Shown here in pieces: positions 25,344 to 34,439 of a stretch of 64,000 bases of DNA (positions within the stretch are counted from its first letter, which is position 1; each line of letters begins with the position of its first letter). Below the pieces are notes generated by a model. It saw nothing but the letters and a program-made list of their open reading frames with translations, had not been told where the DNA came from and did no database searches. The translations under genes and the position numbers were made by a program. The stretch covers positions 519 through 64,518 of the forward strand of contig PLNW01000108.1 of NCBI GenBank assembly GCA_003142855.1. Reading direction: 5' to 3'. This DNA comes from Myxococcales bacterium (GTDB lineage Bacteria; Myxococcota_A; Polyangia; Fen-1088).

Positions 25344-28160
25344 ATGGCGACAGCGAAGAACAAAGGCGAAGCGCCAGGACGCGGCCGCGAGGTCATGGGG
25401 ATTGGGCTGCTGGGTCTCGGGGTTTTTTGTGTGGTGTCACTGGTGTCCATGCAGGCCGGACGCGGACGCCTCATGGGTCCAGGGGGCGCTGCTGCCGCGA
25501 CCGGCCTCTACTCATTGATCGGACTGTGCGCCTATCCTCTGGTGGCCGGGGTCCTTCTGCTCGCGGTTCGCATGTGCCGCGCTCGTCGTCTCATCGAAGA
25601 CGTGGTGGGCGCGCTGGGGTTCGTGGCATTGCTGTGTTCAGCGGCCGTCCTTCTCCACCTTCCCTTTGCCGGCGAGCCGGTCACCTTGCGCGGCCCGGGC
25701 GGGATGCTCGGGCAATGGTTGGCGGAGACCGGCGCCAGCGCAGTGGGCGGCGTGGGCGCGGCCCTGGCCGCGGCAACACTGCTTTCGATTTCGCTGATCC
25801 TGCTCACCCATGTCAGCGTGGGCGAGGTCTTCACGGCGCTGGCTTGGGCTGCGCGCGGCGCAGGTCGCGCGATTCGGGCCGTCGCTCGCGCTACGGCCTG
25901 GCTGGCCGTGACGGGGGCGCGCTCTTTGGGACGCATGGTCGTGGCCATGTTCCCAGAGAAGGGAGAGGCCGAGCGGGCCGAAGACTTCGACCCGGTCCAG
26001 GCCGAAGCCGGCTGGGATGAGATTCCGGACGGGGATGTACCCTTTGCGGCGACTGTGGTGGCGCCAGTCGAAACCCTGCGCGAAGGCGACAGCGACGTGC
26101 ACGGGGCGGACGATTCGGAGGCGATGCTCGGCTTGGCCGAGCCCGGCGAAGGTCCGGACGCGATGCTGGACGAGGCACCTGTGGCACACGAAAATGAGGA
26201 GCGGCGGGCGATGGCGGCCTTGGTCGCTGAGGTCGCGGCGGTCGAGTGCGCGGCCCCGCTCGAGCCGGTGGCCGAGCCCAAGCAGCCGCAAGTCGAGGCG
26301 AGGCCCGAGCCCTGCATCGTTCCGGCCGTGACCGCCGCGTTGGAGGAGGGCGCGACCGAGAAGAACCCCGAGTTTTTCGACGAAGAAGCGGGGCCGGTCA
26401 TCGTGCAGCCCGTGCTTCGCAGGGAAAGGGGCGAGGAAGACGTGGCCCAAGCGGCCGCCGACGAGGGAGATGGCCTCGGCTACGTGCGCCTTTCCAGCGG
26501 CGCTTTCCAGCTTCCCACCCCCGATCTTCTGGAGTACGTCCCACCGGAGGGCGGCGCGATCGACGAGAAGACCCTGAAGGCCATGGCCGCCCGCCTGGAG
26601 CAGGCCATGGGCAACTATGGCGTGCGCGGCAACGTCACAGCGATCCAGATGGGGCCGGTCATCACTACGTTTGAATTCGCTCCGGTTCCGGGCACGCGCA
26701 CCGGCAAGATCGTGCAACTGGAAAACGATCTCGCCATGGCGCTGGAGGCGCAGTCGGTGCGTATTGTGGCCCCCATCCCGGGCAAGGCCGTGGTAGGCGT
26801 GGAACTCCCGAACAAGAAGCGCGAGATGGTGTACCTCAAGGAGATCCTCGAGGACGATTCATTCCGCAAGGCCACCTCCAAGCTGCAGATCTGTATGGGC
26901 AAGGACACCAAGGGTGCACCAGTCAGCGTGAACCTGGCCAAGATGCCCCACTTGCTGGTTGCCGGCACCACCGGGTCGGGCAAGTCCGTCGCGGTCAACG
27001 GAATGATCACCAGCATTCTCTACTCGGCCACGCCGGAAGAAGTGCGCTTCATCATGGTGGACCCCAAGCAGCTCGAGCTGTCGATCTACGAGGGCATCCC
27101 TCACCTGCTTCTGCCGGTGGTCGTGGATTCCAAGAAGGCGTCGCTGGCGCTGCGCTGGGCGGTCGACGAGATGGAGCGTCGCTACGAGCTGCTTTCCAAG
27201 AGCGGTGTGCGCGACATCTCTAGCTACAACGCCAAGATCGAGGCGGCGGCCAGCGCGAAGGCGGTGGCGGCGTCCCTGGCCGAGTCGCCCTCCAAACGCG
27301 GCAAGCGACTCAAGTTGTTCATCGCGGGGGAAGATGGCGTCGAGCGCGAGGTCGAGGTGGAGGCGGACAGCGAGCCCGCGCCCATGCGGGCGGCTGGCGA
27401 CGGCACCATCAGCGAGGAGAGGGCCGAGGAGATCTCGGCCGCAGCCGCCACTGCGCAAGCGGCCAAGGAGCACGGCGAAGCCCCGGCGCGCAAGCTGCCC
27501 TACATCGTCATCGTCATCGACGAGTTTGCCGATCTCATGATGGCAGCGCCCAAGGACGTGGAAACCGCGGTGGCGCGGCTGGCGCAGAAGGCGCGTGCGG
27601 CGGGTCTGCACCTCATCGTGGCGACCCAGCGGCCCTCGGTGGACGTGATCACCGGCCTCATCAAAGCCAACTTCCCCAGCCGCATCGCCTTGCAGGTGGC
27701 GTGCAAGATTGACTCCCGCACCATCCTGGACCAGCCCGGCGCAGAGACCCTGCTGGGCAACGGCGACATGCTGTTCTCGGACCGAGGCACGAAGTTGCGG
27801 CGTATCCAGGGCGCCTTCCTGTCGGACGACGAGATCCATCGCGTGGTGTCGGTGCTGAAGAAGCAGGGCAAGCCGGTCTACGACATGAACATCCTCACCG
27901 AGCGTGCCGAGGACGGTGAGGACGGGGCCGCGCCGCGCGAGGAATTCTCCGATGCGCTCTACGACCAGGCCGTGGCCATCGTGTGCGACACCGGCCAGGC
28001 CAGCGTGTCCTTCATCCAGCGCCGTCTGCAGATCGGCTACAACCGCTCCGCGCGCATGGTTGAGCAAATGGAGCGGGACGGGATCGTTGGTCCAGCCAAC
28101 GGCATCAAGCCTCGCGAGGTGTTGGCTCCGCGCGGCGAATACCTGGCGGCGGCTGACTAG
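25344..28160 (+). CDS. ftsK: FtsK/SpoIIIE DNA translocase
   Basis: The protein moves chromosomal DNA through the closing division septum. Its 938 residues hold four N-terminal transmembrane helices (about 18-37, 56-76, 87-105, 134-155), an acidic, low-complexity linker (about 205-375), the alpha domain (about 400-500) and the RecA-like motor with Walker A GTTGSGKS at 541-548 and Walker B VIVIDEFADL at 722-731. A winged-helix gamma domain (ALYDQAVAIVCDTGQASVSF, RRLQIGYNRSARMVEQME) recognises the orientation signals. An extra segment of about 80 residues, rich in Ala, Glu and Lys (636-716), sits between SSYNAKIE and the Walker B strand; most FtsK proteins have a short loop there. Confidence 0.95.
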   Translation: MATAKNKGEAPGRGREVMGIGLLGLGVFCVVSLVSMQAGRGRLMGPGGAAAATGLYSLIGLCAYPLVAGVLLLAVRMCRARRLIEDVVGALGFVALLCSAAVLLHLPFAGEPVTLRGPGGMLGQWLAETGASAVGGVGAALAAATLLSISLILLTHVSVGEVFTALAWAARGAGRAIRAVARATAWLAVTGARSLGRMVVAMFPEKGEAERAEDFDPVQAEAGWDEIPDGDVPFAATVVAPVETLREGDSDVHGADDSEAMLGLAEPGEGPDAMLDEAPVAHENEERRAMAALVAEVAAVECAAPLEPVAEPKQPQVEARPEPCIVPAVTAALEEGATEKNPEFFDEEAGPVIVQPVLRRERGEEDVAQAAADEGDGLGYVRLSSGAFQLPTPDLLEYVPPEGGAIDEKTLKAMAARLEQAMGNYGVRGNVTAIQMGPVITTFEFAPVPGTRTGKIVQLENDLAMALEAQSVRIVAPIPGKAVVGVELPNKKREMVYLKEILEDDSFRKATSKLQICMGKDTKGAPVSVNLAKMPHLLVAGTTGSGKSVAVNGMITSILYSATPEEVRFIMVDPKQLELSIYEGIPHLLLPVVVDSKKASLALRWAVDEMERRYELLSKSGVRDISSYNAKIEAAASAKAVAASLAESPSKRGKRLKLFIAGEDGVEREVEVEADSEPAPMRAAGDGTISEERAEEISAAAATAQAAKEHGEAPARKLPYIVIVIDEFADLMMAAPKDVETAVARLAQKARAAGLHLIVATQRPSVDVITGLIKANFPSRIALQVACKIDSRTILDQPGAETLLGNGDMLFSDRGTKLRRIQGAFLSDDEIHRVVSVLKKQGKPVYDMNILTERAEDGEDGAAPREEFSDALYDQAVAIVCDTGQASVSFIQRRLQIGYNRSARMVEQMERDGIVGPANGIKPREVLAPRGEYLAAAD

Positions 28161-28299
28161 CATACTTTCGCGCGGGTCCGCGGGGCATTTGGATCGTGCG
28201 ATACGGCTGAGGACGCAGAGGGGAGAGGAGAGTGCACAGAGTGGGTGCGCGTCGGCGCGATGAACACGCGAATCGCCTAGATCCGTTGTACAGTAAGGC
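28161..28299. repeat. Intergenic region with a dispersed GAGGACGCAGAGG-type repeat
   Basis: Bases 28208-28240 (GAGGACGCAGAGGGGAGAGG and onward) resemble segments at 63391-63425 and 63490-63512. The repeat is short and degenerate. Nothing else is seen. Confidence 0.4.
28289..28294 (+). promoter_or_regulatory. Candidate -10 box abutting a GTG start (leaderless)
   Basis: TACAGT ends five bases before the GTG at 28300, the same layout as TACAAT before the ATG at 22911. A partial TTGT lies just upstream but no clear -35 box is seen. Confidence 0.3.
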
Positions 28300-28968
28300 G
28301 TGGCTCCTCTCGGGCTTTCTCTCGTCCTCTACGCAGCAGCGGTGGGTGTTGCCGTGATCGGCGCGGCGTCGGGCAAACCCATGGTTATCGGCGTCGGCAA
28401 GCCCATGGCAACGGTCTTGTTGTTCGCGGTCTTGGGTGGCATGCCCAGCGACCTGTTCGGCACCATGGTGTTCAACGCCATCATCCTGTCCCTCGCGGCT
28501 GACATCACCCTGCTTGCCGAGGGCCAGGAGGCGCTCGTGGTAGGGCTGGGGCTGTTTCTGGTCGCGCATCTTTGTTACGGGCTCGCGTTTCTTGGCGCGG
28601 GGCCAGGTGGATGGCTGGCGGTGCCGGGCCTTGCGGTCTTTGGCGCGTGCTCGGCATGGCTGGTGCGGCGCCAATGGCGCGGGATCGATGCGGGACTGCG
28701 TGTGCCGGTCGGGGCCCATGCCCTCAGTCTCAGCGCGATGATGGCGGGTGTGTTCTCCACGCTGGCGGGGCAGGCATCGCTTGAGCTGGCTGTAGTGGCC
28801 GCCGTGGGGGCGACCCTGTTCTACTTCTCTCAGGCCCTGCTGCCTTGGGCCCGCCTGCGGCGCTCGTCCGTCTGGGCGCAACCCATGACCCTGGCCCTGT
28901 ATTGGGGGGGGCAAATCTGCCTCGTGCTGGCGGCGCGCTGGGGCCTAGGCGGTAAGATCGGACCATGA
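28300..28968 (+). CDS. YhhN/TMEM86-family membrane protein (lysoplasmalogenase-like)
   Basis: The 222-residue integral membrane protein has about eight hydrophobic segments. Family marks are VGKPMATVLLF near the N-terminus, SLAADITLL, LFLVAHLCYGLAFL, LFYFSQALLPWARLR and YWGGQICLVLAAR. Characterised members hydrolyse lysoplasmalogen vinyl-ether lipids, and myxobacteria make ether and vinyl-ether lipids, so such activity is plausible; the Asp of SLAADITL and the Gln of FYFSQALL correspond to conserved polar sites. The start is GTG. The stop overlaps the ATG of the lolA-like gene (ATGA), so the two are coupled, perhaps only for envelope-lipid expression. Confidence 0.8.
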   Translation: MAPLGLSLVLYAAAVGVAVIGAASGKPMVIGVGKPMATVLLFAVLGGMPSDLFGTMVFNAIILSLAADITLLAEGQEALVVGLGLFLVAHLCYGLAFLGAGPGGWLAVPGLAVFGACSAWLVRRQWRGIDAGLRVPVGAHALSLSAMMAGVFSTLAGQASLELAVVAAVGATLFYFSQALLPWARLRRSSVWAQPMTLALYWGGQICLVLAARWGLGGKIGP

Positions 28969-29651
28969 CAACCATTTCGCTCATCCTGTTGCTTGCTGCC
29001 GGCGATGCCGGCTCGGCTTCCGCTCCTGCTCAGGCCAAGCCGGCACGGCTTGAGCTGTCAGCTGTGGTCGCGCGGGTCCAGAACCGCTACGACCAGGCCA
29101 AGGATTTCCAGGCGCGCTTCACCCAGAAGTACAGTCGGCAGGTGATGGGGCGCGTGACCGTCTCCACCGGCCAAGTTCACTTCAAGAAACCGGGGCGTAT
29201 GCGCTGGGACTACGACAAGCCCGAGGCGCGCATGTTCCTGTCCAATGGGCAGGTGCTCTGGCTGTACGAGCCCGAGGAAAAGCAGGCGTTCAAGCAGGAT
29301 CTCAAGACCTCGCAGTTGCCCGCAGCCCTGGCCTTCCTCATGGGCAAGGGCAGGATCGGCGATGAGTTCGAAGTGACCTGGTCCAACGACACCCGCCTGG
29401 GTCGCCCCGAGGACTATCGCTTGTCATTGCGGCCCAAGCAGCCCCAGTCCACCTACAAGTCCATCGTCTTCGTGGTGGATGCAGGCGATTTCTCGGTTCG
29501 CGAAAGTGTGCTCACCGATCAGCAGGGCAACGTGAATCACTTCGCGTTTTCTGACCTGAAGATGAACGCCAAGGTTTCCGACGAGGTTTTTCGCTGGAGT
29601 CCGCCCGCCGGGGTCCGCGTGGTCGACACCGGAAAGATGGACAAACCGTGA
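28965..29651 (+). CDS. lolA: LolA-type outer-membrane lipoprotein carrier
   Basis: The 228-residue periplasmic protein has an N-terminal signal (ISLILLLAAGDAGSASA) and the LolA beta-barrel-like fold. Typical strands are VVARVQNRYDQAKDFQARFT, GQVHFKKPGRMRWDYDKPEA, LSNGQVLWLYEPEEKQAF, ALAFLMGKGRIGDEF and VDAGDFSVRESVLTDQQGN. It ferries lipoproteins from the LolCDE complex to the outer membrane. This fits the many lipoproteins encoded here. It overlaps the YhhN-type gene by 4 bp and precedes the large vWA protein by 97 bp. Confidence 0.92.
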   Translation: MTTISLILLLAAGDAGSASAPAQAKPARLELSAVVARVQNRYDQAKDFQARFTQKYSRQVMGRVTVSTGQVHFKKPGRMRWDYDKPEARMFLSNGQVLWLYEPEEKQAFKQDLKTSQLPAALAFLMGKGRIGDEFEVTWSNDTRLGRPEDYRLSLRPKQPQSTYKSIVFVVDAGDFSVRESVLTDQQGNVNHFAFSDLKMNAKVSDEVFRWSPPAGVRVVDTGKMDKP

Positions 29652-29748
29652 GGGGGGCTCGTCGCTGTCGGCTGCGGGTACCCGGTCGGACGACGGCGTG
29701 TATGACATCCCCACAGGCGTCACACCCGTGGGATCTGGGAGGTGTCGC

Positions 29749-32700
29749 ATGACGCGCTTGGGACCAGCCGCAGCAGCTGTAGTTGGCTTGAGCTTGGTTT
29801 CGCCCCAAGTGGCGGCCCAAGTCGACAAGCCTCGCTTCGTCTTCATCTTGGACAACTCGACTTCCATGATCGCGAACGTATCCGGGCTGTCCACGCACGG
29901 AGACGGTTCGCAGAGTCAGCCGGGCTGCGACCTTGACGGAAAGTCCACTGGAAACTGGCCATACGACGACAGCAAGCTGTACCAGGCCAAGGTGGCCATC
30001 ATCGACACCATCTCGGCCTTTGGTTCGGCTGAGTTCGCGCTCGCCACCTACGCTCGCGTATTGCTGGGGCAGCCCTGCCAGACGGACAGCGACTGTACCG
30101 CCATTGTGGCGGGCGCCGCGTGCGTGGACCTGCCCGACGATGCCACGACACAGAAGTTCTGTGTCGAGCATATGGGCGCCAACTACACTGAGTGCTCGTC
30201 CGGCCCGCCGACTTGCATTGGATGCGCGAACCCGGCCGACACCAACGATCGCATCTTTGAGGGGGCCCGGCTCGACTGCAGCACGCCCTGCGCCTATTCC
30301 AGCACTTGCCCCGGGGCGCAGGTCATTGTGGGATTTCCCACCAGTGGCTCCAATTTTCCCGATATCTATAGCTGGATCGACGGCAAGGAAGACCTGCCTC
30401 CTTTCACGGCAACTTCGAACCGAGAGATTCGATCCTCAACCTGGACGCCCTTGGCGGGAAGTGTGTACTCGGTGCGGGACTGGTTGCTCAATGCAAATCG
30501 ATCAGATGTGGGGCCGGGCGCCGGATTGCTGTCGAGCGATCCAGTGGCCCATGATCCGCGCGCCGCTTGTCGATCGTACAACATCATCTTGGTCACCGAT
30601 GGCCTCGACACGTGCGCGCTCAACAGTAGTGACGATCCAGTGACGGCGGCCGGTGATGCCTACGCCGCGGGCATCTCGGTCTATGTGGTCGGGTTTGGCA
30701 CCGGCGCCAGCGATTCATTGAGTCGCATGGCACTGGCCGGGTCAGGCGGCAAGAAGTCTGCCTACCTCGCCAACAACCGCGCTGACTTGGCGGCCAGCTT
30801 GGGCGACATCATCGTCAGCTCTGTTCCCGTGCCCCGGTGCAATTGCAATGCGACCTGCTACGACGAGGCAGCGGCTTTCCCACTAAAAGGCCAGCCCTGT
30901 TCCGTGGGGGTGGGCCGCTGCGCGCGGCAAGGTGTCTACGCCTGCAACGCGGCTGGCGACGGGGTGGTGTGCGCCGTTGCGGCGACCTGCGGGGCGACGC
31001 CTCTTGCGCCCGGGGTAGCAGGGCAGGAGGTGTGCGGAACCGCGCCCGGTTGTCTCGCACCGACCGCGGCCGATTGCGCCGACGAGAACTGCGACGGGCA
31101 GATCGACGAAGGCCTGTCTTGCGACTGTGCCTACCAGCCCGAGGTGTGCAATGGGCTGGACGACAACTGCAACGGGATCGTCGACGACGTTCCATCGGTG
31201 AGTTGTGGTATCAGCGTGGGCGAGTGCAAGGCGGGAACCACGGCCTGTGTGGACGACGGCGCGGGCGGAAAGAAGACGGTGTGCCAGGGTGGGGTGGGAC
31301 CGCAGCCCGAGATCTGTGACAACAAAGACAACGATTGTGACGGCGTGGTCGACGGTTTCGGGCAGGCATGCTTTCCTGTGGGCGCATCGGGCTGCGCGTT
31401 CGACTCCGGCGCCGGCACCTGGACCTGCAAGGGGATTTGCGAAACCGGTGTGCAGACGTGCGTGGCAGGTGTTTGGCAGAACTGCGTGGGCGCGACGACG
31501 CCCCAAACCGAGATCCCGTGTGACGGCAAGGACAATGACTGCAACGGGCAGGTTGACGAGAACGATCCGGTTGCCAGTACCCTGTGCTATCCCACCGGGG
31601 CCGTGGGCTGTGACGTTGCGACCGGGAAGTGTGTCGGCGTCTGCGCCTTTGGACACCAAGCCTGCCAGGTCAGCCCCATCACGGGCAGAGGCGAGCTGGC
31701 CTGCGTGGACGCGGCGACGCCCACTCCGGAGCTGTGCAACGGCAAGGATGACGATTGCGATGGCAGCGTGGATGAGGACTTTCCCAGCCTGGGTAAGCCG
31801 TGCAACACGGAGTCGTGCCAGGGCCCCGGTCAGTACATATGCAATGCCCAGGGCACAGACGTCGCGTGCACCGTCACTTCGACCGGGCCCACGCCAGAAA
31901 TTTGCGATGGCATCGACAATGACTGCGACGGGGTGATTGACAACCTGGACCCGAATAACACGACAACCGGGGTCGGCATTGCCTGCGGCAGCGCGGTGGG
32001 CGAATGTCGACAAGGCGTGAGCGCGTGTGTTTCCGGGCAGATCGTGTGCAACGACGCTGTGGGGCCGACGCCCGAAATCTGCAATGGCAAGGACGACAAC
32101 TGCAACAACTGGGTGGATGAGGATGTCGTCCCGCCTGGCGACGCTTGCAATCCGCCGGGCTTGGGGGCCGGCGTCGCCCTGCAGGGGGAATGCAAGGCAG
32201 GGCACTTTCAGTGCCAGGGCGCGGTCGGTTGGGTCTGCGCAGGCGGCGTGGGTCCATCCACTGAGATCTGCGATGGCAAAGACAACGACTGTGACGGCCA
32301 AATCGACAACAACGCCGATTGTGGCCAGAATGCCGTCTGCCTGGGTGGCGAATGTGTTCCGCTTTGCGCGGAGGTCGAGTATCCATGCAGTCCCGACCGC
32401 ATTTGCCAAGACGGCGTCTGTCTGCTGGCGGCCTGTGCCGTCAATCCCTGTCCGGCCGGTCAATTGTGCGACGCCAAAGGCAACTGCTACGATCCCTGCT
32501 CAAAGGTCACCTGTCAGCCAGGCGCAACCTGCTACAACGGCGTGTGCCAGGATTGTTACTCGCGCGGCTGTTCGACTGGAGAGATCTGCCACAGTGGAGA
32601 ATGCGAGCCTGATCCCTGCCAGAACGTGCACTGCGGTCAGGGCCAGTACTGTGCCAACGGGACTTGCTTGCAGAGCTGCGCGAGCCTGGCCTGCCCGGAC

Positions 32701-33141
32701 GGGCAGAGCTGCCGACTGGGTCAATGTGTGGCCGATGCTTGCGCGGACATCAGTTGTGCAGCGGGTTCCTACTGCGATCCCGCCACGGCCAAGTGCCAGA
32801 CTACTAAGGCCTGTTTGGGGGTTTCTTGTCTGGCCGGCACAGTATGCGTCGAGGCCAGCGGCAAGTGTGAAGCCAATCCCTGCGAAGTGGTTCGTTGCCA
32901 AGATCCGGAGACCTGCGCCGTCCAGCCTGACGGACATGCGGAGTGCGTTCTGGACCAGCAGGTGGTCAAGGCCCAGGTCAAGGCCGGTAGCAGAGGTCTG
33001 TTCAGCTGCACGGTTGGCGGCAGGGGTGACGGAGATGTTGTCGCGTTGGCAGCTTGGATGCTGGCCCTGTTGGGTCTGGTCCGGAGCCGGGTCCGGAGCC
33101 GAAGCCGACGAGGGCGCGCGCGAAGCGCGCGGTTTGGGTAG
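29749..33141 (+). CDS. Large surface protein: vWA domain, MopE-type repeats, MYXO-CTERM-like tail
   Basis: The start is at ATG 29749, with GGGAGG seven bases upstream; the product has 1130 residues. A signal peptide is followed by a von Willebrand A domain with MIDAS motif DNSTS (35-39) and further vWA blocks (NIILVTDGLDTCALNS, GISVYVVGFGTG). Between 31080 and 32320 lie eight Cys/Asp repeats of the type C-x-G-x-D-[DN]-x-C-[DN]-G-x-x-D (for example CNGLDDNCNGIVDD and CDGKDNDCDGQIDN). These are MopE-like putative metal-binding motifs. A dense Cys-rich, EGF-like stretch follows. The end has Cys, a hydrophobic helix (VVALAAWMLALLGLV) and an Arg cluster, which fits a MYXO-CTERM sorting signal. It is probably anchored in the outer membrane or shed, with Ca2+- or Cu-binding repeats. 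Confidence 0.88.
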   Translation: MTRLGPAAAAVVGLSLVSPQVAAQVDKPRFVFILDNSTSMIANVSGLSTHGDGSQSQPGCDLDGKSTGNWPYDDSKLYQAKVAIIDTISAFGSAEFALATYARVLLGQPCQTDSDCTAIVAGAACVDLPDDATTQKFCVEHMGANYTECSSGPPTCIGCANPADTNDRIFEGARLDCSTPCAYSSTCPGAQVIVGFPTSGSNFPDIYSWIDGKEDLPPFTATSNREIRSSTWTPLAGSVYSVRDWLLNANRSDVGPGAGLLSSDPVAHDPRAACRSYNIILVTDGLDTCALNSSDDPVTAAGDAYAAGISVYVVGFGTGASDSLSRMALAGSGGKKSAYLANNRADLAASLGDIIVSSVPVPRCNCNATCYDEAAAFPLKGQPCSVGVGRCARQGVYACNAAGDGVVCAVAATCGATPLAPGVAGQEVCGTAPGCLAPTAADCADENCDGQIDEGLSCDCAYQPEVCNGLDDNCNGIVDDVPSVSCGISVGECKAGTTACVDDGAGGKKTVCQGGVGPQPEICDNKDNDCDGVVDGFGQACFPVGASGCAFDSGAGTWTCKGICETGVQTCVAGVWQNCVGATTPQTEIPCDGKDNDCNGQVDENDPVASTLCYPTGAVGCDVATGKCVGVCAFGHQACQVSPITGRGELACVDAATPTPELCNGKDDDCDGSVDEDFPSLGKPCNTESCQGPGQYICNAQGTDVACTVTSTGPTPEICDGIDNDCDGVIDNLDPNNTTTGVGIACGSAVGECRQGVSACVSGQIVCNDAVGPTPEICNGKDDNCNNWVDEDVVPPGDACNPPGLGAGVALQGECKAGHFQCQGAVGWVCAGGVGPSTEICDGKDNDCDGQIDNNADCGQNAVCLGGECVPLCAEVEYPCSPDRICQDGVCLLAACAVNPCPAGQLCDAKGNCYDPCSKVTCQPGATCYNGVCQDCYSRGCSTGEICHSGECEPDPCQNVHCGQGQYCANGTCLQSCASLACPDGQSCRLGQCVADACADISCAAGSYCDPATAKCQTTKACLGVSCLAGTVCVEASGKCEANPCEVVRCQDPETCAVQPDGHAECVLDQQVVKAQVKAGSRGLFSCTVGGRGDGDVVALAAWMLALLGLVRSRVRSRSRRGRARSARFG

Positions 33142-33337
33142 GGCGGGTGGCGGGTCCCGAAGTCCCCGAAGGGGGAGCCGGAGCCGGTAGCTGGATTCGG
33201 ATCCGGCCACCGGTCGCTTCTTGTTCGCTCGAAGGCGACGCTGTATCATATTCCCTGGGATTACTGGCTGTAGGAGAGAGTTACCGGGGGCGGCGCCCCG
33301 GCGCCTCCCCCCGAACCCGGGGGCGGTGAACCAATTG

Positions 33338-33553
33338 ATGAAACTCAATTCTGTCTCTGGCTGGCTTGTCCTGGCCGGCGGGTTGGCCGCGTGCGGTGGA
33401 ATCACCCGCGGATCGAGCGCGTACCCGGGGAGCTGTCGGGCTCTTCTTCAATGCCGCCCCGACCGCTGTGGGCGGACGGCAAGGGGCTTCACGTGTGCAC
33501 TCCTGCGGGCGCAGCCATTCATCTTGGGTGATCACGTGGAGCGAGTGGAGTGA
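33338..33553 (+). pseudogene. Short lipoprotein or remnant of one
   Basis: An ATG at 33338 opens a 71-codon frame with an excellent lipoprotein signal (MKLNSVSGWLVLAGGLAACG). The following 50 residues (ITRGSSAYPG to ILGDHVERVE) have Cys and Arg but no domain I recognise, and end just before the next gene. A neighbouring frame is also open here (AVGLFFNAAPTAVGG), which suggests a frameshifted or deleted lipoprotein gene. No strong ribosome-binding site is seen. The upstream 33142-33337 is G+C-rich intergenic sequence with GGAGCC-like repeats. Confidence 0.45.
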
Positions 33554-33554
33554 A

Positions 33555-34439
33555 ATGAGCCCTTCGAAGCTTGTCTACCTGATCGCGGTGGCGGTCTTGC
33601 TCGGCAGTGCGTGCGACCACAAGAGCAACGCCAGCGGCGGCAAGGGCGGTGCGGGTGGGATGGCTACGGGAACTGGCGGCAGCGCGGGTACCTCGGGCGG
33701 CGGCGGATCTGGGGGCTGGCCGCCGCCGGGCCCCCCATACGGGAGGTGTGTCATTTGCGGAGATGGGCTGCTGGACCCAGGAGAAGAATGTGACGATGGC
33801 AACACCGCGATTGGCGATGGCTGCAATAGCATCTGCCAGGTCGAGGCGAACTGGGAATGCACCGGTGGGAGATACTGTGTGAAAGTTTCTTTCTGCGGCG
33901 ACGGAATTGTGACTTCCGACGAAACCTGCGACGACCACAATGTCAGCGACGGCGATGGCTGTTCTGCCGACTGCCAACGGATCGAGCCCGGCTGGTACTG
34001 TCCGGTGCCAGGCAGGTCTTGCAGACCGATCGAGAATCCCGCCTCGGCAGTCGATGCAGGAGCGACCTGCGACGGAGGGGAGCTATGTCCGCCCACCTGC
34101 GGGAATGGCGTAGTCGAGGCGGGTGAAGAGTGTGACGACGGCATTCTCGACGGCTCGTACGGAGGCTGCACTGCCAAGTGCAGCTTCGGGCCTCACTGCG
34201 GCGATGGCATGGTCAATGTCAATGGTGGAGAGGAATGCGACAACGGCGCTGACAATGGTGCCGACCTTGGCGAATACAGTTGCACGGTGGCTTGTACCAA
34301 GCGCCACTTCTGCGGCGATGGCAATGCCGACGGAGATCTCGGCGAGGAGTGCGATCTCGGAGAGCTAAACGGTCAACCACAGCAAGGCTGCGACAAAGAC
34401 TGCAGGCACGTCGCGTTGCCGCCGAATTGCCCCATCTGA
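33555..34439 (+). CDS. Cys-rich lipoprotein with DUF4215-type repeats
   Basis: The start is at ATG 33555, with GGAG upstream; the product has 294 residues. The signal ends in lipobox LLGSAC and is followed by a Gly/Ser/Thr-rich spacer. Five Cys repeats then occur: CGDGLLDPGEECDDGN, CGDGIVTSDETCDDHN, CGNGVVEAGEECDDG, CGDGMVNVNGGEECDNG and CGDGNADGDLGEECDLG. This is the DUF4215 (Myxococcus Cys-rich repeat) pattern, found in secreted and outer-membrane proteins of Myxococcota and often next to MopE-type or vWA proteins as here. The acidic repeats could bind Ca2+. The protein ends without a membrane anchor, so it is held by its N-terminal lipid. Function unknown. Confidence 0.85.
   Translation: MSPSKLVYLIAVAVLLGSACDHKSNASGGKGGAGGMATGTGGSAGTSGGGGSGGWPPPGPPYGRCVICGDGLLDPGEECDDGNTAIGDGCNSICQVEANWECTGGRYCVKVSFCGDGIVTSDETCDDHNVSDGDGCSADCQRIEPGWYCPVPGRSCRPIENPASAVDAGATCDGGELCPPTCGNGVVEAGEECDDGILDGSYGGCTAKCSFGPHCGDGMVNVNGGEECDNGADNGADLGEYSCTVACTKRHFCGDGNADGDLGEECDLGELNGQPQQGCDKDCRHVALPPNCPI

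Noticed and set aside
30883-32463. A 526-residue minus-strand frame opposite the MopE-repeat gene
   Set aside because: Its periodicity only reflects the repeated Cys/Asp codons of the real gene; no start signal or domain is present.
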